44,205 bases of DNA from Candidatus Latescibacter sp. (GCA_030692375.1 JAUYCD010000017.1:1-44205); one strand, 5' to 3'; counted from the first letter of the stretch, positions 35,501 through 42,601 are shown. Notes: generated by a model not told the origin, from the letters alone. Program-made: numbers and translations.

Positions 35501-37312
35501 ATCGTCACCATCATCGGGATGCTCCCCCTGGCTATGGGCAAGGGCGGATATGTAGACCGTATCGGGGCGCCGTTCGCCATCACGGTTATCGGGGGACTCA
35601 GCCTGAGCACCCTCTTCACCCTGGTGTTCATCCCGACCGTCTATTCCGGTATGGAAAAGGCCCTGGAATGGCTGAAGAGCCTTCACTGGATGCTGAAAGC
35701 CCTGCAGCTTGTGGTTCTCGCTGTTGTTGCCCTCTTCATTTACACCAATGTGGACAGTCTTCTCTGGAAGTTCGCTTACTGGTTTGCCGCAGTTCTTTTG
35801 ATTCCTTCTACGCTTTATTTCATAACATCCAGCCTTAGGCAGGCCAAAACCGAGTATATCGGCCGCGATGAGTCATTGCACATCAAGCTCCAACGGATGG
35901 TCAAGATATACGATGACGACAGCCGGTTTGTGCGGGAATGGAAAAAAGGCGGCCGTATAGAGGCTGCGACCGGCGCAGCAAAGGAGTACCATACCTGGAG
36001 AGATTTCAATCATTTCCTCTGGGAAGTGCCGCTCCTGGGATTTGTAATTTACTTTGTCTATTTTTATATACAGTCTCATCTCTGGATTTTCCTTCTTTCC
36101 AACATTATATACTTCTACACGCTTTTCCTTTGGGGGATAGTCGGGAAGTACCTGGAAAACCGTGCAAAAGATACGGGAAAAGAATTATTCATGAAAATCC
36201 GTTCCGCAGGTCATGATAGCCTGCTCTGGGGACTTCCGGCGGTTTATCTTTGGGTATTCGATCAATTTGGTTTCAAGATCGCGGTGATCTGTTTGATCGC
36301 TTTTGTCTGGTATTTTGCACTCGTGATCCACACAACGGCGGAGTGGCTCCATAGGAGCGGGATCAACATCATGCGGCTCAAGGGAAGATTTGCGGGACTC
36401 AGACTTTTGTTCTACCGTTTCGTCCGCTTCGTACCCGTTATCGGAGAGAAAAAGAACCCGTTTAACGCCCTGGACGGAGTATCCATAGATATTGAAAATG
36501 GTATGTTCGGACTTCTGGGGCCTAACGGCGCCGGAAAAACAACGCTCATGCGGATTGTCTGCGGAATCTTTAATCAAACTATGGGAACCGCCTGGATCAA
36601 CGGTATAGACTTCCGTGAAAAACGGGAGGAGCTTCAGGGCCTCATCGGCTATCTCCCGCAGGAGTTCGGTACGTATGAAAATATGACCGCCTACGAATTT
36701 CTCGATTACCTGGCCATACTGAAGCGCATCTATGACCGTGACACCCGGAAGGAGCATGTTGAATACGCCCTCAAGTCAGTGCACCTTTTCGACAAGAAGG
36801 ACCAGAAGATCGGCTCATATTCGGGAGGAATGAAACAGCGCATGGGCATTGCATTGACCCTCCTGCATCTGCCGCGCATTCTCGTGGTCGATGAACCGAC
36901 AGCGGGCCTGGACCCCCGTGAGCGGATACGGTTCCGGAATCTCCTTGTGGAACTGAGCCGTGACCGGATTGTATTATTTTCCACACACATCATCGAAGAT
37001 ATTTCCAGCTCCTGCAACATGGTGGCGGTGCTCAACCGCGGAAAACTCGCCTATCTCGGCAACCCGTTCCAGATGACCGATGCGGTACGGGGGAAAGTAT
37101 GGCAGTTCCTGGTAGAGCCGGAGGCTTTCCTCGGACTCCGTGAACACCTGCGGATTGTTCACCACATGCGGTTCGAGGATAAGATAAGGGTGCGGTGCCT
37201 CGGCGAAACTCCACCCTGTCCGGGCGCTGAGGAAGTACAACCCACCATGGAAGATGCCTATCTGTGGCTTTTGGGTAAGAAGCATATTGATGCCGAAGCA
37301 AGTCCGGCATGA
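32552..37312 (+). CDS. RND efflux pump fused to six TM helices and an ABC ATPase
   Basis: One uninterrupted frame of 1586 codons. Residues 1 to about 1035 are a full RND permease (GMLLDNGVVVLEN with Asp401-Asn402 in TM4, VVVNNGILLID with Asn945-Asn946 in TM10, RVRPILITAIVTIIGMLP). Residues about 1045-1275 add six further membrane segments (LVVLAVVALFIY, WFAAVLLIPSTLYFI, LLGFVIYFVYFYI, FLLSNIIYFYTLFLW, LPAVYLWVFDQF, VICLIAFVWYFALVI). Residues about 1290-1586 are a complete ABC ATPase: Walker A GPNGAGKTT at 1323, Q-loop YLPQEF, signature YSGGMKQR at 1423, Walker B VVDEPTAGLDP with Asp1447-Glu1448, H-loop His1479. The next gene is an ABC-2 permease. The last codons and stop come from a dispersed repeat. 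I know of no characterised protein with this architecture. Confidence 0.92.
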   Translation: MNVIQWIINRKVFVSMFFIGITMLGYFSYRQLPLEIIPASELPYLIISVSGRTEMDPDYIEKQAVIPKEGAASTLSGINYIETTISLNSARITVSYNADVKIKYAYLKLEESVAALKTALAGEFTINVQKVDTQSMSNTFMGLQVRGGGGKERLRAVIDQKIQKELEAINGIALVNISGGSLKSVQITLNEQACKAYNVTSGRIRQAITQNSQSKTYLGYAYTHDKKYVVNLVTDYTDVSDLENIVVNTNGPILLKDVADVTFGAQEETSISRVNGKDSITIQLVRDSQANLIDLSHTTRGIINRLNTQLAPQDVQIVVQTDSADEMEKNLNLIIELALVGGMMAIVILWLFLRNFKLVAIIALAIPISIFTAFNFFYAFGITINSLTLVGIALAVGMLLDNGVVVLENIMRLLAAHRDRTTAVLQGTTEVWRAIVASTFTTIVVFMPFIFSSDAAIRLIGKQTGVSIVSTLLVSLLVAIFLIPAITHFTLQREKDTQKLIFNKVSHKNRLVQIYKLLLKSAMRFPARTIFGAVTVFLLSVLICFTLSLNVSREVELKQFTLYLTAPKGSTLVMTDQLTQNLETRLVDIEEIQDRIANVVEEESTISVILKDNYSKIKKRSIVDIKADIQNRINQFPASEVSLSEPQASSRYGGGSSRSSGPSLEKYLGIGTPSERILVKGNDFYMMRAVAEDIRYQLDNLDSVQSVSFNVDDNRPEVHLHFDRGLMSKENITPSNIASEVASMNRQVSSSMKFKQGVEEYNIDIKNEPEDPSDPTKKPADKNADDLRALLIPTQSGALYTLDQLSRIVFGQGRAGIKRLNQEKQIQITYRFNSDVNESKPYLETSRGDVDEVIASLTLPPGVAVEAVHTETDFSEFYFLIGAAFFLIYMLLASVFESFTAPVVMMFTIPLAAIGALWALILTNNSILNANSLIGFLILLGVVVNNGILLIDYTRILRRRGFTRSRAIMMAGQARVRPILITAIVTIIGMLPLAMGKGGYVDRIGAPFAITVIGGLSLSTLFTLVFIPTVYSGMEKALEWLKSLHWMLKALQLVVLAVVALFIYTNVDSLLWKFAYWFAAVLLIPSTLYFITSSLRQAKTEYIGRDESLHIKLQRMVKIYDDDSRFVREWKKGGRIEAATGAAKEYHTWRDFNHFLWEVPLLGFVIYFVYFYIQSHLWIFLLSNIIYFYTLFLWGIVGKYLENRAKDTGKELFMKIRSAGHDSLLWGLPAVYLWVFDQFGFKIAVICLIAFVWYFALVIHTTAEWLHRSGINIMRLKGRFAGLRLLFYRFVRFVPVIGEKKNPFNALDGVSIDIENGMFGLLGPNGAGKTTLMRIVCGIFNQTMGTAWINGIDFREKREELQGLIGYLPQEFGTYENMTAYEFLDYLAILKRIYDRDTRKEHVEYALKSVHLFDKKDQKIGSYSGGMKQRMGIALTLLHLPRILVVDEPTAGLDPRERIRFRNLLVELSRDRIVLFSTHIIEDISSSCNMVAVLNRGKLAYLGNPFQMTDAVRGKVWQFLVEPEAFLGLREHLRIVHHMRFEDKIRVRCLGETPPCPGAEEVQPTMEDAYLWLLGKKHIDAEASPA

Positions 37313-37317
37313 CGTCA
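37286..37317. repeat. TAGAT-family repeat, degenerate copy 7
   Basis: ATTGATGCCGAAGCAAGTCC then GGCATGACGTCA. It is a mutated half-unit. It encodes the last residues (IDAEASPA) and the stop of the RND-ABC fusion. Confidence 0.7.
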
Positions 37318-37383
37318 GTAAATTTCATTGTTTAATCGCCGGAGCAATAAAATAACACAACTATCTCATAAGTCTTCTAAGGT

Positions 37384-38118
37384 ATGGTGAAATCTATGAA
37401 TTATCGAAAACTCATCTTGAATAGCTGGAGTATTCTTTTTGGCATGGTCCGCTATAACATGAAGATCATTTTCGCGAATAAATTCATTTTCTTCCTTATT
37501 GCGGCTCTCGGAGTTTTCATCTTCGTGACTGTTATGAACGTCCTTAATACGGACAGGAACATCACGGAAGGAACTGTATTCTGGCTGCTTTTGGTGCCCG
37601 GTCTCCTGCTTGTTTTTTATCCGACCGCATTCGGCATACAGAATGATGTGGACACCCGGATGATCGAGATTCTCTTCGGTATTCCCAATTACCGTTACAA
37701 GGTGTGGATGGTAAGGCTGCTCATGATTTTTGCGATGGTGTTCACCATTCTCGTTCTTTTGAGTTTCGTAAGCTCTCTGGCACTGGCAAGCATCCCTGTG
37801 TTCGGGATGGCTGTACAGGTGATGTTCCCCATCCTGTTTTTCGGAAGCCTGGCGTTCATGTTCTCCACAGTGATAGGCAACGGCAGCGGCACAGCGGTGG
37901 TCATGATCATCCTGGGACTGGGCGTCTGGATTGCCCAAAGCGCTATCGGCAGGAGCCAGTGGAATGTTTTCCTCAATCCTTTTGTTGTACCGCAGAATGT
38001 CAACGAAATCGTCTGGAACGAGATCACTGCCAATAACCGTGTATACCTGGTTATCGGAACAGCCATGTGTATCTTGATGGGGTTATTGAACCTGCAGAAA
38101 CGGGAAAAATTTGTGTAA
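37384..38118 (+). CDS. ABC-2 type permease, second
   Basis: A 244-residue membrane protein; the start could also be the ATG at 37396 (MNYRKLIL). Six membrane segments are visible: FIFFLIAALGVFIFVTVMNV, VFWLLLVPGLLLVFYPTAFG, LLMIFAMVFTILVLLSFVSS, FPILFFGSLAFMFSTVIG, TAVVMIILGLGVWIAQS and YLVIGTAMCILMGLLNL. The amphipathic loop MIEILFGIPNYRYKVWMVRLL is typical of ABC-2 exporters. It follows the RND-ABC fusion by 71 bases and has no ATPase of its own, so the ATPase fused to the RND pump is its most likely engine. It is the last gene of the cluster. Confidence 0.85.
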   Translation: MVKSMNYRKLILNSWSILFGMVRYNMKIIFANKFIFFLIAALGVFIFVTVMNVLNTDRNITEGTVFWLLLVPGLLLVFYPTAFGIQNDVDTRMIEILFGIPNYRYKVWMVRLLMIFAMVFTILVLLSFVSSLALASIPVFGMAVQVMFPILFFGSLAFMFSTVIGNGSGTAVVMIILGLGVWIAQSAIGRSQWNVFLNPFVVPQNVNEIVWNEITANNRVYLVIGTAMCILMGLLNLQKREKFV

Positions 38119-38121
38119 AAT

Positions 38122-38170
38122 CAGCCCCCTATCCCTCGGTCCCTTTCCCCCTGAAGGGGGGAAGGGAAGC
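38122..38170. repeat. inverted repeat pair P, left
   Basis: Begins CAGCCCCCTATCCCTC and ends GGGGGGAAGGGAAG. The inverse copy is at 40812-40860. It contains its own hairpin, CCCCCTGAAGGGGGG, and may act as the transcription stop of the transport cluster. Confidence 0.75.
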
Positions 38171-38222
38171 CATAGCTCAATAGTCATTACTGCTTCGCAG
38201 GCTCGATGAAGCCGTGTCCTGC

Positions 38223-38320
38223 CAATTATCAAGCGAATCACGGTTCAGACTTTTTTTATTCTTTATTCTTTCATCATCTTTTATCATCAGCATCATACGC
38301 ATCAGTGGTTCAGACAATCT
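38223..38320. repeat. TCTGAACC-family repeat, inverse copy
   Basis: The complement of the sequence pattern at 43936-44052: GTCTGAACC, then TGAT-rich periodic sequence, AAAGATGATGAAA, and again GTCTGAACC. It is non-coding. Confidence 0.65.
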
Positions 38321-38368
38321 TTTAACTTTGTCACTCTGTCACTTTCTTTTCCCTTTGTGACTGGCTTT

Positions 38369-38878
38369 TTACCACCGTTCATACCTCACCAGTTCTGCGA
38401 GCGCCTTTCGTTTTTTCTCACGCGGCGAATCGGCGGCATACCCCAGCGGAGTAAAAGCCACCGGCTCCACATCGGCGGGAAGCCCCAGCACCTCTCGCGC
38501 CGCCTTCGTGTCGAAAGCCGCGATCCAGCATGTACCCAGCCCTAAATCCGCCGCCGCCAGGATCAGGTGATCCATAACGATTGCGACATCCACCTCGCTG
38601 TAGTTTTTGCCGTCCATCCGTACCCAGCCCTGGGAGGGAACCATACAGGCGCAAATCACCAGGGGCGCTTTGCCAAACCATTCAGCACGGTAGATTCGCC
38701 GCAGCTCCTCTTCCCTGCCCCTTGTATGGATTACCAGGAGCTGGATCGGCTGACGGTTGGCGGCGGTGGGCGCCAGCCGCGCCGCATTAAGGACCAGCTG
38801 CAATTTTTCATCTTCTACCGGATCCGGTTTATAGGCTCTGACGCTGTATCTCTTTTCGATCACATCCTTGAATTCCAT
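38369..38878 (-). CDS. nitroreductase-family FMN oxidoreductase
   Basis: A 169-residue protein, start at 38878 (MEFKDVIEKRYSVRAYK), because AAGGAAG lies about 7 bases upstream; a longer frame to 39094 runs through a repeat. The RYSVRAYKPDPV start is the FMN phosphate-binding element of the family. APTAANRQPIQLLVI, AIVMDHLILAAADLGLGTCWIAAFD and the end AFTPLGYAAD complete the fold. These enzymes reduce nitro groups, quinones or flavins with NAD(P)H. No substrate can be assigned. It stands alone, bracketed by repeats. Confidence 0.92.
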   Translation of the reverse strand: MEFKDVIEKRYSVRAYKPDPVEDEKLQLVLNAARLAPTAANRQPIQLLVIHTRGREEELRRIYRAEWFGKAPLVICACMVPSQGWVRMDGKNYSEVDVAIVMDHLILAAADLGLGTCWIAAFDTKAAREVLGLPADVEPVAFTPLGYAADSPREKKRKALAELVRYERW

Positions 38879-39326
38879 GATGGTCTTCCTTTCCCATCCG
38901 CTATCTGAAGCAGAGTGAAATTTAAAAAAAAACGGAAAAATTATCTTCCTAATGGTGCAAAATATACAATGAAAGCCGTGAAAAGTAAATGAATTACCCC
39001 GCAGCAAGTTGCGAGGAATTCTTTTAATTAATTGCGCATGTATAGCCAAATATAGATCCTGAAACGATTTCAGGATGACGAGCGCCAAGGTCATGCCGAA
39101 CTTGTTGCCGCTTCTCGGGAACGATGAAACCGTTTCGGCATCTATCTTGTTAATGCGCTAAAAAATATGTCACTATGTCTTGGAGAAGAGATTTTTTTAA
39201 AGTTTGTTTTGCATTTCCAGGAAAATATCTCTATTCTAACATTGTACAGATTGAGTTACATTGTCATTCTTTTTGCTGGAAACGTGAGAAAACCAGCGAA
39301 AATTTAAATCATAAAAAGGGGAAAGA
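38879..39326. other. repeat-rich intergenic region
   Basis: Between the nitroreductase and ceramidase-like genes. It contains a weak GC hairpin near 38998 and TAGAT copy 8 at 39053-39144. The last 180 bases are A/T-rich and should hold the promoter of the next gene. A ribosome site AAAAGGGGAAAG precedes the ATG at 39327. No gene is seen. Confidence 0.55.
39053..39144. repeat. TAGAT-family palindromic repeat, copy 8
   Basis: Here the ends are exchanged relative to copy 1: TAGATCCTGAAAC at the left and GTTTCGGCATCTA at the right. The unit therefore occurs in both orientations. It is 92 bp long. Confidence 0.85.
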
Positions 39327-40745
39327 ATGAAAAAAGTTGTTTCTTACTATCCGCTGTCATTGAAACCATCAGTTGCAATAATTTGTTTAAAATTCATCCT
39401 CTTTTTGCTAGCGATTCCGTCACAAGAAGCTCCGGCGGCCCAATGGAAAGGCGGGGTCGCCGCAGTAGTAATTACTCCCGAACAGCCCATGCTCCTCGAG
39501 GGATATGTCCCAGCGCAGATTGCCAGTGAGAAAATCCATGATATTTTTGCCAAGGCTCTCGCGCTCCAGGACTCGACAGGCAGCCGGGTGGTGATTGTCA
39601 CCGCCGATCTTATCGGTTACGATTACGGGTTCACCGCCGAAATAGCGAAAGAGGTTTCACGCAGGTTCGGTCTTCCCCGTGAAGCCCTGCTTTTCAACGC
39701 CTCGCATACCCACTCCGGGCCGGCTATTTATCCTGCGGAATGGCAGCTTCTCTATGGCAGTACACAGGAAGAAACGGCAAAGGTGACTGCATATATTCTA
39801 TGGGCCAGGGAGCGGTTCATCAAAGTTATCAGCGAAGCCCTCACGGGCATGAAACCGGTCACACTGAGCTTCTCAACCGCACAACCCACTCCTTTTGCCA
39901 TGAGCAGGCGGTATCCAACGGAAAAAGGCATCTCGTACCGTTCCACTCCCGCAACCCAGTATCCCGGGGGTTCTCGTGACGACACCGTGCCGGTCTTGAA
40001 AGTGGCGGGGCAGGACGGGAAAGTAAAAGCTGTGCTCTTCGGATATGCCTGCCATCCCATTACCCTGAATGGTGAAAAGTTCTGCGGCGATTATCCGGGA
40101 TTCGCCCAGCAATATATCCAGGAGGCCTATCCGGGGGCGATAGCCCTGTTCATGCAGGGCTGCGGCGCGGAACTGGTTCCCAACGCCCGTTTTCAGCTTG
40201 AATACGCGATGGGCCATGGCAGAACTCTGACGGATGCGGTGAAAAAAGCTCTTGAAGGCCCGCAAACGCCTGTCACAGGCCCGCTGAGATACGCTTACAC
40301 CGAAGCCCCACTGGATTTTCAGCCCCCTCCCGAGCGAAAGGTTCTGGAAGAACAGGCGAAATCCGACAACGCCGCCCAGCGGCGCAAAGCTGCTTTTTTT
40401 CTCGACAAACTGAACAGGAACGAGAAAATTAAAACTTCCATTCCCTGCCCTCTTCAGGCGGTTCGATTCGGCCCGGAGTTACTCATGATCGGGATCTCCG
40501 GGGAAACAGTAGTTGATTATGCGGTTACCCTGAAATCGGAAAACCTCACCCAGTTCACCTGGGTCGCCGGATACTGCAACTACGTCTATGCTTACCTTCC
40601 CACCTGGCGCATCGTAAAAGAGGGAGGATATGAGGGCGGCGGCGCCATACTCTATACACCCTTTCCGGGACCCTTTCTGGAGAATGTGGAAGAGCGGGTG
40701 CTGACCGGCGCACGCAAGATAGTTAAGGAAGTATCCGGAAGGTAA
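39327..40745 (+). CDS. ceramidase-like secreted hydrolase (neutral ceramidase N-domain)
   Basis: A 472-residue protein with an N-terminal signal segment (FILFLLAIPSQEAPAA) and the N-terminal fold of neutral/alkaline ceramidases. The zinc-type motifs are HDIFAKAL (His71), NASHTHSGP with His127 and His129, and GYACHPITLNG (about His250). The position of the nucleophile motif of true ceramidases (GDVSPN) reads MQGCGAELVPN, so the catalytic Ser is missing and the C-terminal immunoglobulin-like domain is absent. It is more likely an esterase or amidase of another kind in this metal-dependent fold. It is exported and stands alone between repeats. Confidence 0.8.
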   Translation: MKKVVSYYPLSLKPSVAIICLKFILFLLAIPSQEAPAAQWKGGVAAVVITPEQPMLLEGYVPAQIASEKIHDIFAKALALQDSTGSRVVIVTADLIGYDYGFTAEIAKEVSRRFGLPREALLFNASHTHSGPAIYPAEWQLLYGSTQEETAKVTAYILWARERFIKVISEALTGMKPVTLSFSTAQPTPFAMSRRYPTEKGISYRSTPATQYPGGSRDDTVPVLKVAGQDGKVKAVLFGYACHPITLNGEKFCGDYPGFAQQYIQEAYPGAIALFMQGCGAELVPNARFQLEYAMGHGRTLTDAVKKALEGPQTPVTGPLRYAYTEAPLDFQPPPERKVLEEQAKSDNAAQRRKAAFFLDKLNRNEKIKTSIPCPLQAVRFGPELLMIGISGETVVDYAVTLKSENLTQFTWVAGYCNYVYAYLPTWRIVKEGGYEGGGAILYTPFPGPFLENVEERVLTGARKIVKEVSGR

Positions 40746-40811
40746 CGGGCGAAAGCAAAGATAATCAATGTAAAATAATACGAGGTGGCATGAAGAGACT
40801 GTGGGGCAATG

Positions 40812-40860
40812 ACTTCCCTTTCCCCATTCAGGGGGAAAGGGATAGAGGGATAGGGGGCTG
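40812..40860. repeat. inverted repeat pair P, right
   Basis: The inverse of 38122-38170, ending in GATAGGGGGCTG with the hairpin TTTCCCCATTCAGGGGGAAA. The pair brackets a 2.6 kb block with the nitroreductase and ceramidase-like genes. Confidence 0.75.
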
Positions 40861-40912
40861 TAACAACTTGCCTTCTTTTTTACATATAAAACGACTTTTG
40901 CAATTTGCTCCA

Positions 40913-40941
40913 TTGAAAAAACTATTTATTTTTCATATATT
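40913..40941 (+). promoter_or_regulatory. sigma70-type promoter of the bacterioferritin-like gene
   Basis: TTGAAA (40913-40918), 17 bases, TATATT (40936-40941), in an A/T-rich stretch, giving a leader of about 45 bases before the ATG at 40993. Confidence 0.6.
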
Positions 40942-40992
40942 ATACCGACTGTTATCCGAAAGACAAACATGAAATCAAAAGGAAGGTGCAGC

Positions 40993-41490
40993 ATGGCTCA
41001 AAATACCCAGACACAGCGGAAGGAAAAGGTAATCGAAGTCCTGAACAAGGCGCGCGCAAGGGAGTTAATGGCGATTTCCCAGTACATGAACCAGCACTTC
41101 AATCTGGAGGACATGGATTACGGAGAACTGGCATCGAGTGTAAAACATATTGCAATCGATGAGATGCGTCACGCGGAAACATTTGCAGAACGAATAAAGG
41201 AATTGGACGGAGAACCGACGACTGAGCCTGCTAACAAGGCTGAAAAAGGTCAGAAAGTGCAGTCAATCTTTTCATTTGATGCCAAACTCGAGGACGATAC
41301 GATCGGCGTTTATAACCAATTCGTGTCGGTGTGCAGAGAAAATGGCGACAGCACCAGCATGAAAATTTTTGAAAATATCATTGATGAAGAACAGGCGCAT
41401 TTCAACTACTTTGACAAAGTCAATGAACACATCGAGAAGCTCGGCGATGTATATCTTGCTCAAATTGCCGGAACATCTTCAGAGAAATAG
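40993..41490 (+). CDS. bacterioferritin-like diiron protein
   Basis: A 165-residue four-helix ferritin-fold protein, start at MAQNTQTQ (40993) after GGAAGG; an ATG at 40969 is also in frame but has a poorer site. The diiron ligands are all present: Glu24, Glu57 and His60 (DEMRHAE), Glu100, Glu133 and His136 (EEQAHFNYF). Met58 sits where bacterioferritin has its haem-binding Met. It oxidises and stores iron, or protects from peroxide, in the cytoplasm. It has its own promoter and stands alone. Confidence 0.92.
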   Translation: MAQNTQTQRKEKVIEVLNKARARELMAISQYMNQHFNLEDMDYGELASSVKHIAIDEMRHAETFAERIKELDGEPTTEPANKAEKGQKVQSIFSFDAKLEDDTIGVYNQFVSVCRENGDSTSMKIFENIIDEEQAHFNYFDKVNEHIEKLGDVYLAQIAGTSSEK

Positions 41491-41555
41491 AATTTTGCAG
41501 TGAAAACAGGTTTCTGACGCTGCACAGACAAAGTTCGACGAGGAAAAAGACAAAG

Positions 41556-41585
41556 AAGGGCTTACGGTCGGAACCGTAAGCCCTT
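41556..41585. terminator. strong bidirectional terminator hairpin
   Basis: AAGGGCTTACGGT, loop CGGA, and its exact complement: a 13-bp perfect stem. Read on the minus strand it is followed by CTTTGTCTTTTT, so it ends the methyltransferase transcript. It also lies downstream of the bacterioferritin-like gene. Confidence 0.85.
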
Positions 41586-41617
41586 GCTGTTCTTGATCTC
41601 ATCCCGGCTGCAGACTG

Positions 41618-42295
41618 TTACTTATTCATATCGTTTTTCTTCAAAGGAGCGATCCATAAGTAGACGGTATGCTGGGAATACTCGCCGGAATTGACCGTTA
41701 CTGTTTTAACCGGCGTAACTATTCCCTGCATATCGAAATCGTGTGAAACAATCCGTGTGCCGGGTTTGACCTTCTCAAGCTGGGGGATCAGTTTAACGTT
41801 AAGACTGGAAAGCAGATAGAGCGTTATTACATTGGCCTTGCCAAGGTCAATGGTGAAAATATCCTTCTGATAAATGTTGACCAGATTCTGGACATTGTTC
41901 TTTTTTACATTCTCCAATGACTCGATTACCCGCTGCGGGTCGATATCATACCCCACCCCCATGCACCCAAACTTCTTGGCTGCTGTTACCACTATCCTTC
42001 CGTCACCGCAACCCAGATCATATACCAAATCATCCTTTTTAACGTCCGCAAGTTCAAGCATTTTATCCACCACCTCTTGCGGAGTAGGCACAAAAAGGAT
42101 ATCGGGGGTGCGAATTTCTTTGAGTTCCTGATTGGCGCTGTCGACAACAGGAGGGTTAACTGCCGGTCGAACGCTTTGATGTCCGCAGCCAACGACTAAC
42201 GCTGCCAAACATACAAGCACCAGCATACCATTCATCATACATACATGCATCAAAGAACTTTTGGAACGAACAATGGTGTGAACAGTCATAAACAA
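41618..42295 (-). CDS. lipoprotein-type SAM methyltransferase
   Basis: A 225-residue protein. The N-terminus is a lipoprotein signal, LVLVCLAALVVGC with Cys37, so the mature protein should be membrane-anchored outside the cytoplasm. The remainder is a class I methyltransferase: FVPTPQEVVDKMLELADV, motif I VYDLGCGDGRI at 91-101, GVGYDIDPQRV, and ITLYLLSSLNVKLIPQL. SAM is not normally available outside the cytoplasm, so either the protein stays inside, the start is downstream, or it has another role. It is related to many bacterial methyltransferases of unknown substrate. It ends just before a strong terminator. Confidence 0.85.
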   Translation of the reverse strand: MFMTVHTIVRSKSSLMHVCMMNGMLVLVCLAALVVGCGHQSVRPAVNPPVVDSANQELKEIRTPDILFVPTPQEVVDKMLELADVKKDDLVYDLGCGDGRIVVTAAKKFGCMGVGYDIDPQRVIESLENVKKNNVQNLVNIYQKDIFTIDLGKANVITLYLLSSLNVKLIPQLEKVKPGTRIVSHDFDMQGIVTPVKTVTVNSGEYSQHTVYLWIAPLKKNDMNK

Positions 42296-42452
42296 TCTCC
42301 TTTATTCTGTGAAAGGCCACAAGAACTTTCAGTCAAAATGTGTGATACGGGAATCTAAACGACTGCCTCCCGCGTGTCAAGCAGAATAAAAGTAAAAAGA
42401 CAGCTCAACTTTCAAACTTTTTCCTGACCTTTTTCGCCAGAACGGCTTTGAT

Positions 42453-42480
42453 AAAAAAAAGACCTTGAAATATCAAGGCC
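42453..42480 (-). terminator. terminator after tRNA-Val
   Basis: On the minus strand GGCCTTGA, a 4-base loop, TCAAGGTC, then eight T (42453-42460). Confidence 0.85.
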
Positions 42481-42487
42481 TCGTAAC

Positions 42488-42564
42488 TGGTGGGCGATAT
42501 TAGACTTGAACTAACGACCTCCTGCATGTCAAGCAGGCGCTCTAACCAACTGAGCTAATCGCCC
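42488..42564 (-). tRNA. tRNA-Val(GAC)
   Basis: A 77-nt cloverleaf with encoded CCA. The acceptor stem GGGCGAT pairs with ATCGCCC, the anticodon stem CCTGC/GCAGG carries loop TTGACAT, so the anticodon is GAC, reading GUC/GUU valine codons. The D and T stems are regular. Confidence 0.96.
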
Positions 42565-42571
42565 GTATAGA

Positions 42572-42601
42572 AATATAGAAAATTATGTAGTTACGTGTCA
42601 A
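42572..42601 (-). promoter_or_regulatory. sigma70-type promoter of tRNA-Val
   Basis: TTGACA (42596-42601), 18 bases, TATATT (42572-42577). The -35 box contains the TGA stop codon of hflX. Confidence 0.75.
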
